Shown: positions 1 to 8,622 of the stretch, one piece after another
Numbering within the stretch: the first letter of the stretch is position 1
Layout of the letters: each line of letters starts with the position of its first letter
NCBI GenBank assembly: GCA_947449035.1
Contig: CANFQC010000018.1
Coordinates: 1 to 42,204 of the forward strand
Length of the DNA: 42,204 nucleotides
Source: Actinomycetota bacterium
Lineage (GTDB): Bacteria; Actinomycetota; Actinomycetes; S36-B12
Reading direction: 5' to 3'
Notes under the pieces: generated by a model
Seen by the model: only the letters and a program-made list of their open reading frames with translations
Databases searched by the model: none
What the model was told of the DNA's origin: nothing
Translations under genes and position numbers: made by a program

Positions 1-1398
1 ACCGCGCTCGGGACCAGTGGAGGGCTTGAGTGCGCGCAAGGCAAGAGTTGCGGGCGCACCCATGACCAGGAGGATCGGTGCCAGCATGGTGAGCACCATG
101 TGCTGCAGCATGTGCATGCCGACGCTGACATTCGCATAGATCGAGACACCACCGTTGGTGCACCACAGCACGACGATCAGGCCAAGGAACCAGCTGATCG
201 AGCGCCCGATCGGCCACGCATCGTGACGCTTGCGCATCCGAATGATTCCGCCGAGATACAGCGCCCCGGCGATGAGTGCGAACGCGAAGAAGAAGGGCTC
301 GAGGTGGAAGCCTCCGAGCACTGATGACGCGGTCGGCGCATCGGGATACCGGTAGCCGAGCAATGACTCGCCATAGGAAGGCAGCTCGACGGTCAAGCGA
401 GGCGGAGCACTCTGCGACAGGGCAACACCGAGGCCCAGGGCAATAGCCATGACGGTGAGCTCTAGCCCGGCGACGCGAGCGAAAACCGAGCGGCCCGACT
501 TCGTTCCGGTAGTCGAAGTGATGCGTCGACGAATGAGGAGAGCTATCACGCCGAGCACCACGATCAAGGCCGTCTTGATGATTACTAGCTGTCCGTATCC
601 AGTGGTGAGAATCTGGTCGAGGGTTTCCAGACGCGTATACGCATTCGCGATGCCGCTCACCGCCAGTAGGGCGATGCAGCTGCCGGCGATGATCCCGAAG
701 CGCTGGATCAGACGAGTGAGCGGAAGATCGCCACGGATGGCATGCACAGCGAGTGAGAGCAGTCCGCCAATCCACAACGTCGCCGCTGCGATGTGGGCCG
801 CGCCTGACGTCATGGCGAGTGCATGATCTCCGAGCCCGGCTGCGTGCCCACCGAGCGCAGGGAGGATGGCTGCGAGCAGGGCGAGGATCAGCCAGGCAGC
901 ACCGGAGCCGACAGTGAAGGTAGCCGCGCAAGCAGCGGAGACGACGAGCGCGAGAATCGCCATGCCGAACAGCGCGCGAGTTGTCGGCAGGTCAAATGCG
1001 TAGGTCGTGAGGATGTCAGGGCTGATCGCCTCGGAGAGTTGCAGGCCGAGCACGTTGCCCACCACGAACACGCTCTGTGCCAAAGCGAGCAATGCCCAGA
1101 TGAGTGCGGCGGCCGCTGCTCGTACGAGGTCAGTGCGTCCGGCACGAGAGACCGTTCCGTCCTTGCCTGAAGGGTCGAGCACCACAGCGGCGAGCAAGAA
1201 TCCGATCGTGACAACCGCAGCGATATCAGTCAGCGTGCGAAGTACCGGAGTTCCCCAGCCGATGAGGCCGCCCACATCGGGAATGCCCACTGGTGGCGCT
1301 GCATACGAGCTTCCGCTGATCACCAGGCCAACAGCCATGGCCGCCACGGCCAGCACGATCAGTGCCGGGGCGAGCAGGGCGAGCGGTGAGCGCTTCAT
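1..1398 (-). CDS. CopD/CtaG fusion membrane protein, partial (continues past window start)
   Basis: A hydrophobic protein is encoded on the minus strand from an ATG at 1398 and stays open to base 1 (466 codons), so the C-terminus is missing. It begins MKRSPLALLAPALIV. The first ~320 residues contain many membrane segments and resemble the CopD copper-resistance domain (GGHAAGLGDHALAM, ATLWIGGLLSLAVHA). The last part (HLEPFFFAFALIAGALYLGG, then MHMLQHMVLTMLAPILLVMG) matches the start of the CtaG domain of caa3-type oxidase assembly factors. The same CopD-CtaG fusion exists in actinobacteria (for example M. tuberculosis Rv0102). It is likely to move or insert copper at the membrane. GGGAG lies just upstream of the ATG, and a TATGAT -10-like box at 1407-1412 is eight bases away. 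Domain assignment is by motif memory, not a search. Confidence 0.85.
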   Translation of the reverse strand, partial: MKRSPLALLAPALIVLAVAAMAVGLVISGSSYAAPPVGIPDVGGLIGWGTPVLRTLTDIAAVVTIGFLLAAVVLDPSGKDGTVSRAGRTDLVRAAAAALIWALLALAQSVFVVGNVLGLQLSEAISPDILTTYAFDLPTTRALFGMAILALVVSAACAATFTVGSGAAWLILALLAAILPALGGHAAGLGDHALAMTSGAAHIAAATLWIGGLLSLAVHAIRGDLPLTRLIQRFGIIAGSCIALLAVSGIANAYTRLETLDQILTTGYGQLVIIKTALIVVLGVIALLIRRRITSTTGTKSGRSVFARVAGLELTVMAIALGLGVALSQSAPPRLTVELPSYGESLLGYRYPDAPTASSVLGGFHLEPFFFAFALIAGALYLGGIIRMRKRHDAWPIGRSISWFLGLIVVLWCTNGGVSIYANVSVGMHMLQHMVLTMLAPILLVMGAPATLALRALKPSTGPERG

Positions 1399-1430
1399 CG
1401 CTCCCGATCATAGGTCTCGTGCGGAATTGC

Positions 1431-3266
1431 TCAGAAGGAGTCTTCTGCCAGCTCCATGACATCGAGAGTGGTCGCTTCGGCTACTGAGCGCTCACCCGCG
1501 ATGAGCGGAAGTCGATTGCGCGCGAACCACCGAGCGGTCTCGATCTTGCCCTCGTAGAAGAGGCGATCTCGCTCGGAAACCTCGCCCTTCAGTGCTGCCG
1601 AAGCGACCTCAGCCTGGCGCAGCAGCAGCCAGCCGATCATCAGGTCGCCGGAGGTCATCAGCAGGCGAGTGGTGTTCAGGCCCACGCGATAAATCTCCTG
1701 CGGGCTGGCCTGCGCGGCCATGGCCCACTGGCCCATGACTCCGACAATCGCCTGCACGTCTTCAAGTGCCTTGCCAAGCAACTCACGCTCGACAGCGAAT
1801 GCGCCTGATCCGTCATCGCCCTTGACCGTCTCGGTGATCTGTGTGGCGATGTAGAAGAGTGCCTTGAATTGATCCTTGACCATCTTGCGGAAGAAGAAGT
1901 CGAGACCCTGGATTGCCGTGGTGCCTTCGTACAGAGTGTCGATCTTCGCATCGCGGATGTACTGCTCCGCCGGGTAGTCCTGCAGGAAGCCGCTACCGCC
2001 GTATGTCTGCAGTGCGACTGCGAGCATTTCGTACGAACGCTCGGAGCCGACACCCTTAACGATTGGCAGCATGAGGTCGTTGATTCGCACGGCCATCTCG
2101 AGATCGATGTCAGCATTTCCTGCTTCTGCCATCTCGACCATGTCCTGCCAGTAGGCGGTGTACGCAATCAGCGCACGCATGCCTTCGGCGTACGACTTCT
2201 GCAGCATCAGGCTGCGACGCACGTCGGGGTGATGAGTGATGGTCACGCGCGGTGCAGTCTTGTCCATCTGCATGGTGAGGTCAGCGCCCTGAACGCGAGT
2301 CTTCGCATAATCCAGTGCATTCAGGTAACCGGTGGAGAGCGTGGCAATTGCCTTGGTACCGACCATCATTCGCGCGTACTCGATGACCTTGAACATCTGC
2401 GCTATGCCGTCGTGCACATCACCGATGAGCCAGCCGATAGCCGGTTCCTTCTCACCAAAGGTCATTTCGCACGTGGTCGAAACTTTGAGGCCCATCTTCT
2501 TCTCGACGTTGGTGGCGTAGACACCATTGCGACCCTGAATCTCACCGGTCTCAAGATCAACGAAGTACTTCGGCACGAGGAAGAGCGAAAGACCCTTGGT
2601 GCCGGGGCCGGCGCCTTCGGGACGCGCGAGAACGAGGTGGACGATGTTGTCGGCCATGTCGTGCTCACCGGACGTGATGAATCGCTTAACCCCTTCGATG
2701 CGCCAGGTGCCATCGCCATTGTCGATGGCCTTCGTGCGACCGACGCCGACGTCGGAACCCGCATCGGGCTCGGTGAGCACCATGGTGGCGCCCCAGCCGT
2801 TGTCGATCATCAACTGCGCCCAGCGCTTCTGGTCGGCATTGCCAAGGCTGTCGACGATGCTCGCGAAGCCGGGGCCGGACATGAACATGAAGGCGGCGGG
2901 GTTAGCGCCGAGCAGCAGCTCGCTGGCGGCCCAGCGCAGTGACGGTGGTGCGCCGGTACCGCCGAGGTGCTCGGGGAGATCAAGGCGCCACCACTCGGAG
3001 TCCATCAGCGCCTTGAAGCTCTTCTTGAAGCCCTCGGGCATCGTGACTGTCTTGGTGGCGGGGTCGTAGACCGGAGGTGTGCGATCTGCCTCGGCGAAGG
3101 ATTCGGCCAGCGGACCGGTTGCCAGGCGATCGACCTCGTGCAGGATCTCGCGGGCAGTGTCGACGTCCATCTCGGCGTAGGGACCAGAGCCCATGCGCTC
3201 ACCAGCCCCGAAGACCTCGAAGAGGTTGAACTCGAGATCGCGGACATTGCTCTTGTAGTGGGACAT
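1431..3266 (-). CDS. Acyl-CoA dehydrogenase, FadE5-like long form
   Basis: This is a flavin acyl-CoA dehydrogenase of about 611 residues, longer than the usual ~400 and like mycobacterial FadE5, which oxidises broad chain-length acyl-CoAs in beta-oxidation. The N-terminal helical domain is followed by the FAD/substrate loop [10 protein letters not shown] (about residue 165) and [12 protein letters not shown]. The C-terminal signature [20 protein letters not shown] is followed by YEGTTAIQ, where the Glu (about residue 447) is the expected catalytic base. ATGs occur at 3272 and 3266. GAGGA sits almost against the first and six bases from the second, so I choose 3266. A palindromic operator (3285-3300) lies immediately upstream, suggesting control by a fatty-acid-responsive repressor. 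Its electrons would pass through ETF to EtfD, encoded at 18589-20787. Confidence 0.92.
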   Translation of the reverse strand: MSHYKSNVRDLEFNLFEVFGAGERMGSGPYAEMDVDTAREILHEVDRLATGPLAESFAEADRTPPVYDPATKTVTMPEGFKKSFKALMDSEWWRLDLPEHLGGTGAPPSLRWAASELLLGANPAAFMFMSGPGFASIVDSLGNADQKRWAQLMIDNGWGATMVLTEPDAGSDVGVGRTKAIDNGDGTWRIEGVKRFITSGEHDMADNIVHLVLARPEGAGPGTKGLSLFLVPKYFVDLETGEIQGRNGVYATNVEKKMGLKVSTTCEMTFGEKEPAIGWLIGDVHDGIAQMFKVIEYARMMVGTKAIATLSTGYLNALDYAKTRVQGADLTMQMDKTAPRVTITHHPDVRRSLMLQKSYAEGMRALIAYTAYWQDMVEMAEAGNADIDLEMAVRINDLMLPIVKGVGSERSYEMLAVALQTYGGSGFLQDYPAEQYIRDAKIDTLYEGTTAIQGLDFFFRKMVKDQFKALFYIATQITETVKGDDGSGAFAVERELLGKALEDVQAIVGVMGQWAMAAQASPQEIYRVGLNTTRLLMTSGDLMIGWLLLRQAEVASAALKGEVSERDRLFYEGKIETARWFARNRLPLIAGERSVAEATTLDVMELAEDSF

Positions 3267-3284
3267 TGCCATTCCTCAATCTTG

Positions 3285-3300
3285 GTTACTCGCCAGTAAC
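3285..3300. promoter_or_regulatory. Palindromic operator upstream of acyl-CoA dehydrogenase
   Basis: GTTACTCGCCAGTAAC has perfect 6-base arms (GTTACT/AGTAAC) around a 4-base centre. It starts 13 bases before the first ATG of the acyl-CoA dehydrogenase, in the 122-base gap to the divergent gene at 3389. Short palindromes with TTACT/AGTAA arms are typical of TetR- and FadR-type regulators of fatty-acid genes in actinobacteria. Which regulator binds is not shown, and no such regulator is encoded in this window. Confidence 0.6.
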
Positions 3301-3388
3301 AACATGATGCCGTCCTTTGGTTGCCTTTGCAAGCACTTGGGAGAAGGACGGAACTGGCTTTGACCCCTGACTCAGGAACAATGTCCCC

Positions 3389-3868
3389 ATGTCCGCGTCA
3401 TGGAGCACCTCGGTGACCCCGGTGGCTCCGCCTCGCGCGGCCAACCCCCGGCTCCGCTTCCTCGTGTACGCAGCCACGGTCACCGGCATCTGGTCGGGTC
3501 TGCTCTGCCTTCTGGTCTTCGGCATCGGTCACCTGGCCCATGTGAGCTTCGTTGTGGAGCAGCCCGATGGCTCGATGGCTCCGATCCAGTGGTTTGCCGT
3601 GCTCGTGATGCCGCTGGTCATCGCACTCATTGCGGCGCTGCTGGCCTCACTGCTTCGCGGTCGAGCGCATGCCGGTCGCATCATCTTCTGGCTGGGCACG
3701 CTCATCGCGATCGCCAGTGCTTACGGACCGCTCGCTCAGCCGATCGGCTGGTCGTCACGGATCCTTCTCCTGCTGATGCATGCCATTACCTGGGCACTCG
3801 TCGTACCGCAGTTGGCGCGCATTGTCGGCGACTCCGAACCGGGGGCCTCTGTTGACCGCAGGGAGTGA
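3389..3868 (+). CDS. Small four-helix membrane protein, unknown function
   Basis: The 159-residue protein has four predicted membrane segments: roughly residues 25-48 (LVYAATVTGIWSGLLCLLVF), 68-90, 98-116 and 122-140. The N-terminal tail is rich in Ser, Pro and Ala. It may belong to the DUF6069-type actinobacterial membrane proteins, but I am not certain. It stands directly before ubiA and overlaps it if ubiA starts at TTG 3852, so it may be cotranscribed with the arabinan-precursor genes. AACAAT at 3377-3382 lies six bases before the ATG, a weak match to the leaderless -10 arrangement seen elsewhere in the window. Confidence 0.75.
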   Translation: MSASWSTSVTPVAPPRAANPRLRFLVYAATVTGIWSGLLCLLVFGIGHLAHVSFVVEQPDGSMAPIQWFAVLVMPLVIALIAALLASLLRGRAHAGRIIFWLGTLIAIASAYGPLAQPIGWSSRILLLLMHAITWALVVPQLARIVGDSEPGASVDRRE

Positions 3869-4763
3869 GATTCCGCGTCGTTCAATGGCCGTTGCCGCAG
3901 TGGTCGCCATGCGACCGCGTCAGTGGCTCAAGAACGTTCTCGTCTTCGCTGCGCCGCTTGCCGCAGGGTCACTCTTCGAGCCCGATGTTCTCGTTCCGTC
4001 TCTTATTGCCTTCGTCGCGTTCTGCCTGATCTCGAGTTCGACGTACGTCATCAATGACCTTCGCGACATCACGGCGGATCAGCAGCATCCGACTAAGCGC
4101 GCGCGGCCCATTGCCGCAGGTCAATTGCCCCGCACTGCGGCGATCATCGAAGCTCTCGTGCTCGCTCTTCTGGCGGTTGCCATTGCTGCGGCAGCGAGAC
4201 CCGCACTTGTTGCAGTTGTTGTCGTGTACTTCGTATTCACGCTGTCGTACTCGATGTTCCTCAAGCATGAGCCGGTCATTGAACTGGCGCTGCTCGCTAT
4301 GGGCTTCCTTCTCCGTGCCATTGCAGGCGGCGTTGCCTCGGATCTCCCGATCTCGCAGTGGTTCTTGATCGTCGCCGGCTTTGGCTCCTTGTTCATGGCT
4401 GCCGGTAAGCGCGCAAGCGAACTGCAGGCAGCAAACGCGGCCGGTGAAGGTACTGCCGCGAATCAGCGAAAGAGCCTCGCGGGCTACACGCCCGGATATC
4501 TCCGCTTCGTATGGGGCACGGCAGCAGCGGTGACCATCAGTGCGTATTGCCTCTGGGCCTTTGACGTCGCAAGTCAGCCGGCCAGCCTGCCGTGGGCCGA
4601 ATGGAGCATCGTGCCGTTCGTGCTCGCGATCCTGCGTTACGCCGTTGTGATCGATAACGGTGGTGGAGAAGCGCCCGAGGATGCCGTGCTGCGTGATCGG
4701 GTCCTGCAGGTGCTCGGTCTCGCCTGGATCGTTCTCTTCGGCCTTGGCGCATTGGGAGTTTGA
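3852..4763 (+). CDS. ubiA: Decaprenyl-phosphate phosphoribosyltransferase (UbiA family)
   Basis: This integral-membrane prenyltransferase would attach 5-phosphoribose from PRPP to decaprenyl phosphate, the first step to decaprenyl-phosphoryl-arabinose. Visible features are RPRQWLKNVLVFAAPLAAG near the N-terminus, the first Asp-rich motif NDLRDITAD followed by HPTKRARPIAAG, and about eight membrane helices. The dprE1 and dprE2 genes follow directly, which fixes the pathway. Start choice is uncertain. TTG 3852 gives 303 residues, close to the 302 of M. tuberculosis Rv3806c, and has a G-rich stretch six bases upstream. ATG 3885 gives 292 residues but lacks a well-spaced ribosome-binding site. 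One base separates its stop from the dprE1 start. Confidence 0.92.
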   Translation: MTAGSEIPRRSMAVAAVVAMRPRQWLKNVLVFAAPLAAGSLFEPDVLVPSLIAFVAFCLISSSTYVINDLRDITADQQHPTKRARPIAAGQLPRTAAIIEALVLALLAVAIAAAARPALVAVVVVYFVFTLSYSMFLKHEPVIELALLAMGFLLRAIAGGVASDLPISQWFLIVAGFGSLFMAAGKRASELQAANAAGEGTAANQRKSLAGYTPGYLRFVWGTAAAVTISAYCLWAFDVASQPASLPWAEWSIVPFVLAILRYAVVIDNGGGEAPEDAVLRDRVLQVLGLAWIVLFGLGALGV

Positions 4764-4764
4764 G

Positions 4765-6159
4765 ATGGCGACGAAGCCGGCGAAGAAATCGGCAGCACCG
4801 GTGAACCCGCTCAAGCGCGATGACAATGAAAAGCTTCTGACCGGCTGGGGTCGCACTGCTCCGAGCATGGCCCACGTGGTGAAGCCGGGTTCCGTCGACG
4901 AGCTGCGCGATCTAGTAGCGAAGGCGGGGGAGCGTGGAATTCTCGCGCGCGGTCTCGGTCGCTCCTACGGCGATGCTGCTCAGGCCGGCGGCGGCACAGT
5001 GCTCGATATGAGCGGCTTTGATTCCATCGAGCTCGACACCGTGCACGGCACCGTTACTGCGGGCGCCGGTGCCAGCGTTGACTCACTCCTTAAGACTTTG
5101 GTCCCCGCCGGCTACTTCGTACCTGTGACTGCAGGCACTCGCATGATCACCGTCGGCGGTGCGATTGCTGCCGATGTGCATGGCAAGAACCACCACGTCG
5201 AAGGAAGCTTCGGCTCTCACGTGCATGCGCTCGATCTCGTGACCGGCCATGGCCGCGTCGAGGATCTCGCTCCCACGCGCAAGGCCGAGCACTTCTGGGC
5301 AACGGTCGGCGGCATAGGCCTTACTGGCGTAGTCACGAAGGCCACCTTCGACTTGATCCCGATCACCAGTTCACTCATCAGCGTCGATACCGATCGTTGT
5401 GCCGATCTAGACGCGGTGATGTCGAGCATGATCGAGAAGGATGATCAGTACCGCTACAGCGTTGCCTGGATCGACTCTGTTTCGCCGTCGGGTCGTGGCG
5501 TCATCACGCGTGGCGATCATGCGCCGTCCTCGCAACTCGATGCGAAGCAGTCTGAGACTCCGCTTGCCTACGACCCGAAGATTGTCGCGACCGCGCCGCC
5601 GTTCTTACCCTCACGCCTGCTCAACAAGTTCACCGTCCGTGCCTTCAACGAAGCCTGGTTCCGTAAGGCACCGAAAAGCCGCCAAGGCGAACTGCAGCCG
5701 ATCGGCGAGTTCTTCCATCCGCTCGACGGTGTGCAGGAATGGAATCGCATCTACGGTCCTGGTGGATTCATCCAATACCAATTCGTGGTGCCCGACTCAG
5801 CCGGCTACCTGATCGATTACGCGCTCAAGCGCCTTCGTGAAGTTGGCGCACCGAGCTTCCTCACTGTGCTCAAGCGCTTCGGTGCCGCTAATCCGGCGCC
5901 TTTGTCGTTCCCGCAGCCGGGCTGGACTCTCGCCGCCGATGTTCCTGCTCGGGTCGAAGGTCTTGGTGCCGTACTCGATGAGATTGACGGACTTGTGGCC
6001 GCGAGCGGTGGCCGCCTCTATTTCGCCAAGGACTCGCGCCAGTCACCAGAAATGGTCGCGCAGACGTATCCACGCCTGACTGAATGGCAGGGCGTGCGCG
6101 ATCAGATGGATCCGCGTGGCATCTTCACCTCTGACCTCGCACGTCGCCTCTCGCTCTAG
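4765..6159 (+). CDS. dprE1: Decaprenylphosphoryl-beta-D-ribose 2'-oxidase DprE1
   Basis: This FAD enzyme oxidises the ribose 2'-OH of decaprenylphosphoryl-ribose, and DprE2 then reduces the product to the arabinose form. The 464-residue length matches the family (461 in M. tuberculosis). The N-terminal FAD-binding motif GWGRTAPS...ARGLGRSYGD and the VHGKNHH motif (IHGKNHH in M. tuberculosis) are conserved, as are YGPGGFIQYQFVVP and the active-site Lys in GRLYFAKDSR. The residue matching Cys387 of the M. tuberculosis enzyme, the covalent target of benzothiazinones, is Ala390 here (PGWTLAADVP against PGWNICVDFP). GGGAG lies six bases before the ATG, and the start is one base after the ubiA stop, so the two are cotranscribed. 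Confidence 0.96.
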   Translation: MATKPAKKSAAPVNPLKRDDNEKLLTGWGRTAPSMAHVVKPGSVDELRDLVAKAGERGILARGLGRSYGDAAQAGGGTVLDMSGFDSIELDTVHGTVTAGAGASVDSLLKTLVPAGYFVPVTAGTRMITVGGAIAADVHGKNHHVEGSFGSHVHALDLVTGHGRVEDLAPTRKAEHFWATVGGIGLTGVVTKATFDLIPITSSLISVDTDRCADLDAVMSSMIEKDDQYRYSVAWIDSVSPSGRGVITRGDHAPSSQLDAKQSETPLAYDPKIVATAPPFLPSRLLNKFTVRAFNEAWFRKAPKSRQGELQPIGEFFHPLDGVQEWNRIYGPGGFIQYQFVVPDSAGYLIDYALKRLREVGAPSFLTVLKRFGAANPAPLSFPQPGWTLAADVPARVEGLGAVLDEIDGLVAASGGRLYFAKDSRQSPEMVAQTYPRLTEWQGVRDQMDPRGIFTSDLARRLSL

Positions 6160-6210
6160 TCGCACAACTCTTCTCATGCACGACACGGCATCACTACACA
6201 GGGAGATCAC

Positions 6211-6978
6211 ATGATGGACGCACTCGGCGAGCCGCAGTCGGTTCTTGTACTCGGCGGAAGTAGCGAGATCGCCCTCGAAACCGTCAAGGCATTGCCACGC
6301 AATCGACTTCGTCGCGTACTGCTTGCCGGTCGCCCCAATGCCGCACGCCATGCCGCAGTCGAGTCACTCACGGCCATGGGTATCACCGGCGTTGAAGCCA
6401 TTGATTTCGACGCGAAGGACACTTCCTCCCACGGTGGTGTGATCGACGGCGTTTTCGATGCCGGCGACATTGACCTAGTGATCCTCGCCTTCGGCGTTCT
6501 CGGTGATCAGGACGCCGCTGAGGCCGATCCGAGCCTCGCGGTCGAAGTAGCCACCACCAACTACACCGGTGCCGTCAGCGTCGGATTGCATGTCGCACGC
6601 CGCCTTCGCAAGCAGGGCCATGGCGCACTCGTCGTGCTCTCCAGCGTGGCTGCTGATCGCGCTCGCCGCGCTAACTACGTATACGGCTCCACGAAGGCCG
6701 GTCTTGACGCCTTCGCCCAGGGTCTCGGCGATGCCTTGCACGGTTCCGGTGCGTCGGTTCTCGTCGTGCGTCCCGGTTTCGTGCGCACTCGCATGACTGC
6801 CGGAATGCCCGAGGCACCGATGACCACCAACCCGCAAGATGTCGCGGAGATCATCGTGAAGGCATTGCGTAAGGGCAAGGAAACTGTATACGCGCCAGGA
6901 CCATTGATGTACGTGATGGGCGTCATGAAGAACCTGCCCCGCCCGGTCTTCCGCAAGATCAGCGAGAAGCAGGGCTAG
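6211..6978 (+). CDS. dprE2: Decaprenylphospho-beta-D-erythro-pentofuranosid-2-ulose 2-reductase DprE2
   Basis: This short-chain dehydrogenase/reductase (255 residues; M. tuberculosis 254) completes the epimerisation of decaprenylphosphoryl-ribose to arabinose using NAD(P)H. The nucleotide-binding glycine motif is LGGSSEIA near residue 14. The catalytic Ser lies in VVLSSVAADRAR, and the Tyr and Lys in YVYGSTKAG. GGGAG sits five bases before the first of two tandem ATG codons (6211 and 6214). It is 51 bases after dprE1. It ends three bases before the stop of the convergent gene on the minus strand, with no terminator hairpin between them. Confidence 0.95.
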   Translation: MMDALGEPQSVLVLGGSSEIALETVKALPRNRLRRVLLAGRPNAARHAAVESLTAMGITGVEAIDFDAKDTSSHGGVIDGVFDAGDIDLVILAFGVLGDQDAAEADPSLAVEVATTNYTGAVSVGLHVARRLRKQGHGALVVLSSVAADRARRANYVYGSTKAGLDAFAQGLGDALHGSGASVLVVRPGFVRTRMTAGMPEAPMTTNPQDVAEIIVKALRKGKETVYAPGPLMYVMGVMKNLPRPVFRKISEKQG

Positions 6979-6981
6979 CCG

Positions 6982-7353
6982 CTACTTTGCGCGTTGCTTG
7001 CGGTACGTGTCGAGATCGAAGTAGTCACGCCACAGGCAGATCTTCCCGTCGCGCACCTTGAAGAGTGCTGCGATAGGGATCTCTACCCACGTGCCGTTTA
7101 CGAGGAAGCAGTCGACGCGCTCATTCATCACAATGTCGCCCTGCTCGATCTGCTCGAGAACACGCCACTCGATATCAGTGGCCTCTTGGGTGACTCCCGC
7201 GCTGAGTACCTTACGAACCCCTTCAGGGCCGTAGACCTTGCCCATCGGCACGTTGTCATACTCAATGTCGTCTGTCACCAGGGAGCAGACGCGATCGAGA
7301 TCGCGTGCCTCGCAGGCTCGAACCAAGGCGGTGACGAGCTCGCCAGGTGTCAT
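6982..7353 (-). CDS. Limonene-1,2-epoxide hydrolase-fold protein
   Basis: The 123-residue protein has the SnoaL/NTF2-like fold of the limonene-epoxide hydrolase family. All five active-site residues known from the Rhodococcus enzyme have candidates in the right order: Tyr32 and Asn34 in IEYDNVP, Arg79 and Asp81 in NERVDC, and Asp110 in WRDYFD. It should therefore be a real epoxide hydrolase opening an epoxide to a diol, rather than a polyketide cyclase. The ATG overlaps the stop of the upstream P450 as ATGA, so the two are translationally coupled. A P450 product that is an epoxide is the natural substrate guess, but the compound is unknown. A longer upstream reading frame exists inside the P450 gene and is ignored. 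Confidence 0.87.
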   Translation of the reverse strand: MTPGELVTALVRACEARDLDRVCSLVTDDIEYDNVPMGKVYGPEGVRKVLSAGVTQEATDIEWRVLEQIEQGDIVMNERVDCFLVNGTWVEIPIAALFKVRDGKICLWRDYFDLDTYRKQRAK

Positions 7354-8606
7354 CGATGAACCACTCGAACGGGAAGTTCGAGCAGACCACGAAGGCCGTA
7401 GCTGGGGCCGTAGCGCAGCGATGCGCGGTCGATGACCTCGAGTGCAGTGACATTCTCGGCGAGCGCGCGAAGTGCTGAGGATGCCTCGATGCGAGCAAGG
7501 CCTGCGCCCACGCATACGTGAATGCCGTGGCCGAAAGAGAGATGCTCCTTGACGTTCTCGCGCAGCGGATCAAAGGTGTCGGCATTCGGGAACACCGACT
7601 CATCACGATTCGCTGAGCTATAGGCGAGGAAAACCGTGCTCTCGGCAGGCAGGTGAACACCATGGAAGTCGACATCGCGGGTGACTCGACGCCACAGACC
7701 CATAACCGGGGCGGCGAGACGAATGCCTTCTTCCACCACACCCTTGCGGAAGGCCTCGTCATCGCGCACGCGATCCCAGATCGCCGGATCAGTGGCACGC
7801 ATCTCGTCGAGGTAGCAGAGGATCTCGCCCATGGATCGAATCGTGGTCTCGTTGCCGGCCACGATAAGTTCGCGCACAAGCCAGACGAGCTCCTGATTGG
7901 TGAGCGGTGTCTCGCCCTCCTCGGCAGTCACCAATTGGCTGAGGAGATCCTCACGCGGATTCGCGCGACGGTCGTCGAGGATCTCGCAGATCACGGTCTG
8001 GAATTCGAGGATGTCGTTCTCGACGTCAATCCAACGATCGGCGGTGAGCTTGCCGCCGAGAGACGCGTTCGACGAGTCGGACCACCGGCGCAGATCATCG
8101 CGGTACTTATCCTCGATGCCGAGAATGCGCATGATCGCCCACACGGGAAGCGGCACAGTGATGTTCTCGACTGCGTCAATGACCTCGTCATCGACGAGAA
8201 GACTCGCGATCTGATCGGCTACCTCATCGACGAGAGGCTCCATCCAGTTCAGCGAACGCACAGTGAAACTGCGATTCACCATCTTCCGGTACCGCGTGTG
8301 CTCCGGTGCATCGTTGTTCCCGAGCGCGGGCGTGTAGGGGTAGCCCTTGGAACGGATCTCAGCGACAGCCTCGGCAACTTCGGCAGGCGGCTCGGTGCGG
8401 CGCGCGTGTGGCATCAAGTTTGAGAACAGCCCTGGATCCATGAGTGCCTCGCGCACATACGGCCAGGTGGTGACGAAGAAGAGACCGGGCGTATCGGGGA
8501 TTTCATAGACAGGTGCTTCGGCGCGCAGCATCGAATACGAGGGGAAGGGATTCTGGTAGAACGAATCGTCATGGGGGTTCAGGGCGGGAATCGTGGCTGA
8601 CGTCAT
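7350..8606 (-). CDS. Cytochrome P450
   Basis: A complete bacterial class I-type P450 of 418 residues. The I-helix oxygen-binding motif is AGNET (residues 250-254), the K-helix ExxR is EGIR (293-296), and the haem loop is FGHGIHVCVGAG with Cys365 as the axial thiolate. There is no membrane anchor, so it is soluble and needs a separate ferredoxin and reductase, neither of which is encoded here. The CYP family and substrate cannot be told from motifs alone. The coupled epoxide hydrolase immediately downstream suggests that an alkene or cyclic hydrocarbon is epoxidised. TACCGT at 8613-8618 lies six bases before the ATG, so the mRNA is probably leaderless. Confidence 0.95.
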   Translation of the reverse strand: MTSATIPALNPHDDSFYQNPFPSYSMLRAEAPVYEIPDTPGLFFVTTWPYVREALMDPGLFSNLMPHARRTEPPAEVAEAVAEIRSKGYPYTPALGNNDAPEHTRYRKMVNRSFTVRSLNWMEPLVDEVADQIASLLVDDEVIDAVENITVPLPVWAIMRILGIEDKYRDDLRRWSDSSNASLGGKLTADRWIDVENDILEFQTVICEILDDRRANPREDLLSQLVTAEEGETPLTNQELVWLVRELIVAGNETTIRSMGEILCYLDEMRATDPAIWDRVRDDEAFRKGVVEEGIRLAAPVMGLWRRVTRDVDFHGVHLPAESTVFLAYSSANRDESVFPNADTFDPLRENVKEHLSFGHGIHVCVGAGLARIEASSALRALAENVTALEVIDRASLRYGPSYGLRGLLELPVRVVHR

Positions 8607-8612
8607 GTCGCC

Positions 8613-8618
8613 ACGGTA
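8613..8618 (-). promoter_or_regulatory. -10 box of leaderless P450 mRNA
   Basis: TACCGT read on the minus strand, six bases before the P450 ATG. This spacing puts the transcription start at the A of the start codon. No ribosome-binding site fits in the gap. Confidence 0.55.
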
Positions 8619-8622
8619 GGGC

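Noticed and set aside
1869-2942. 357-codon plus-strand open frame
   Set aside because: It is antisense to the acyl-CoA dehydrogenase, which carries conserved motifs in the other strand.
3969-4868. 299-codon minus-strand open frame
   Set aside because: It is antisense to ubiA, which is fixed by its Asp-rich motif and by the following dprE1.
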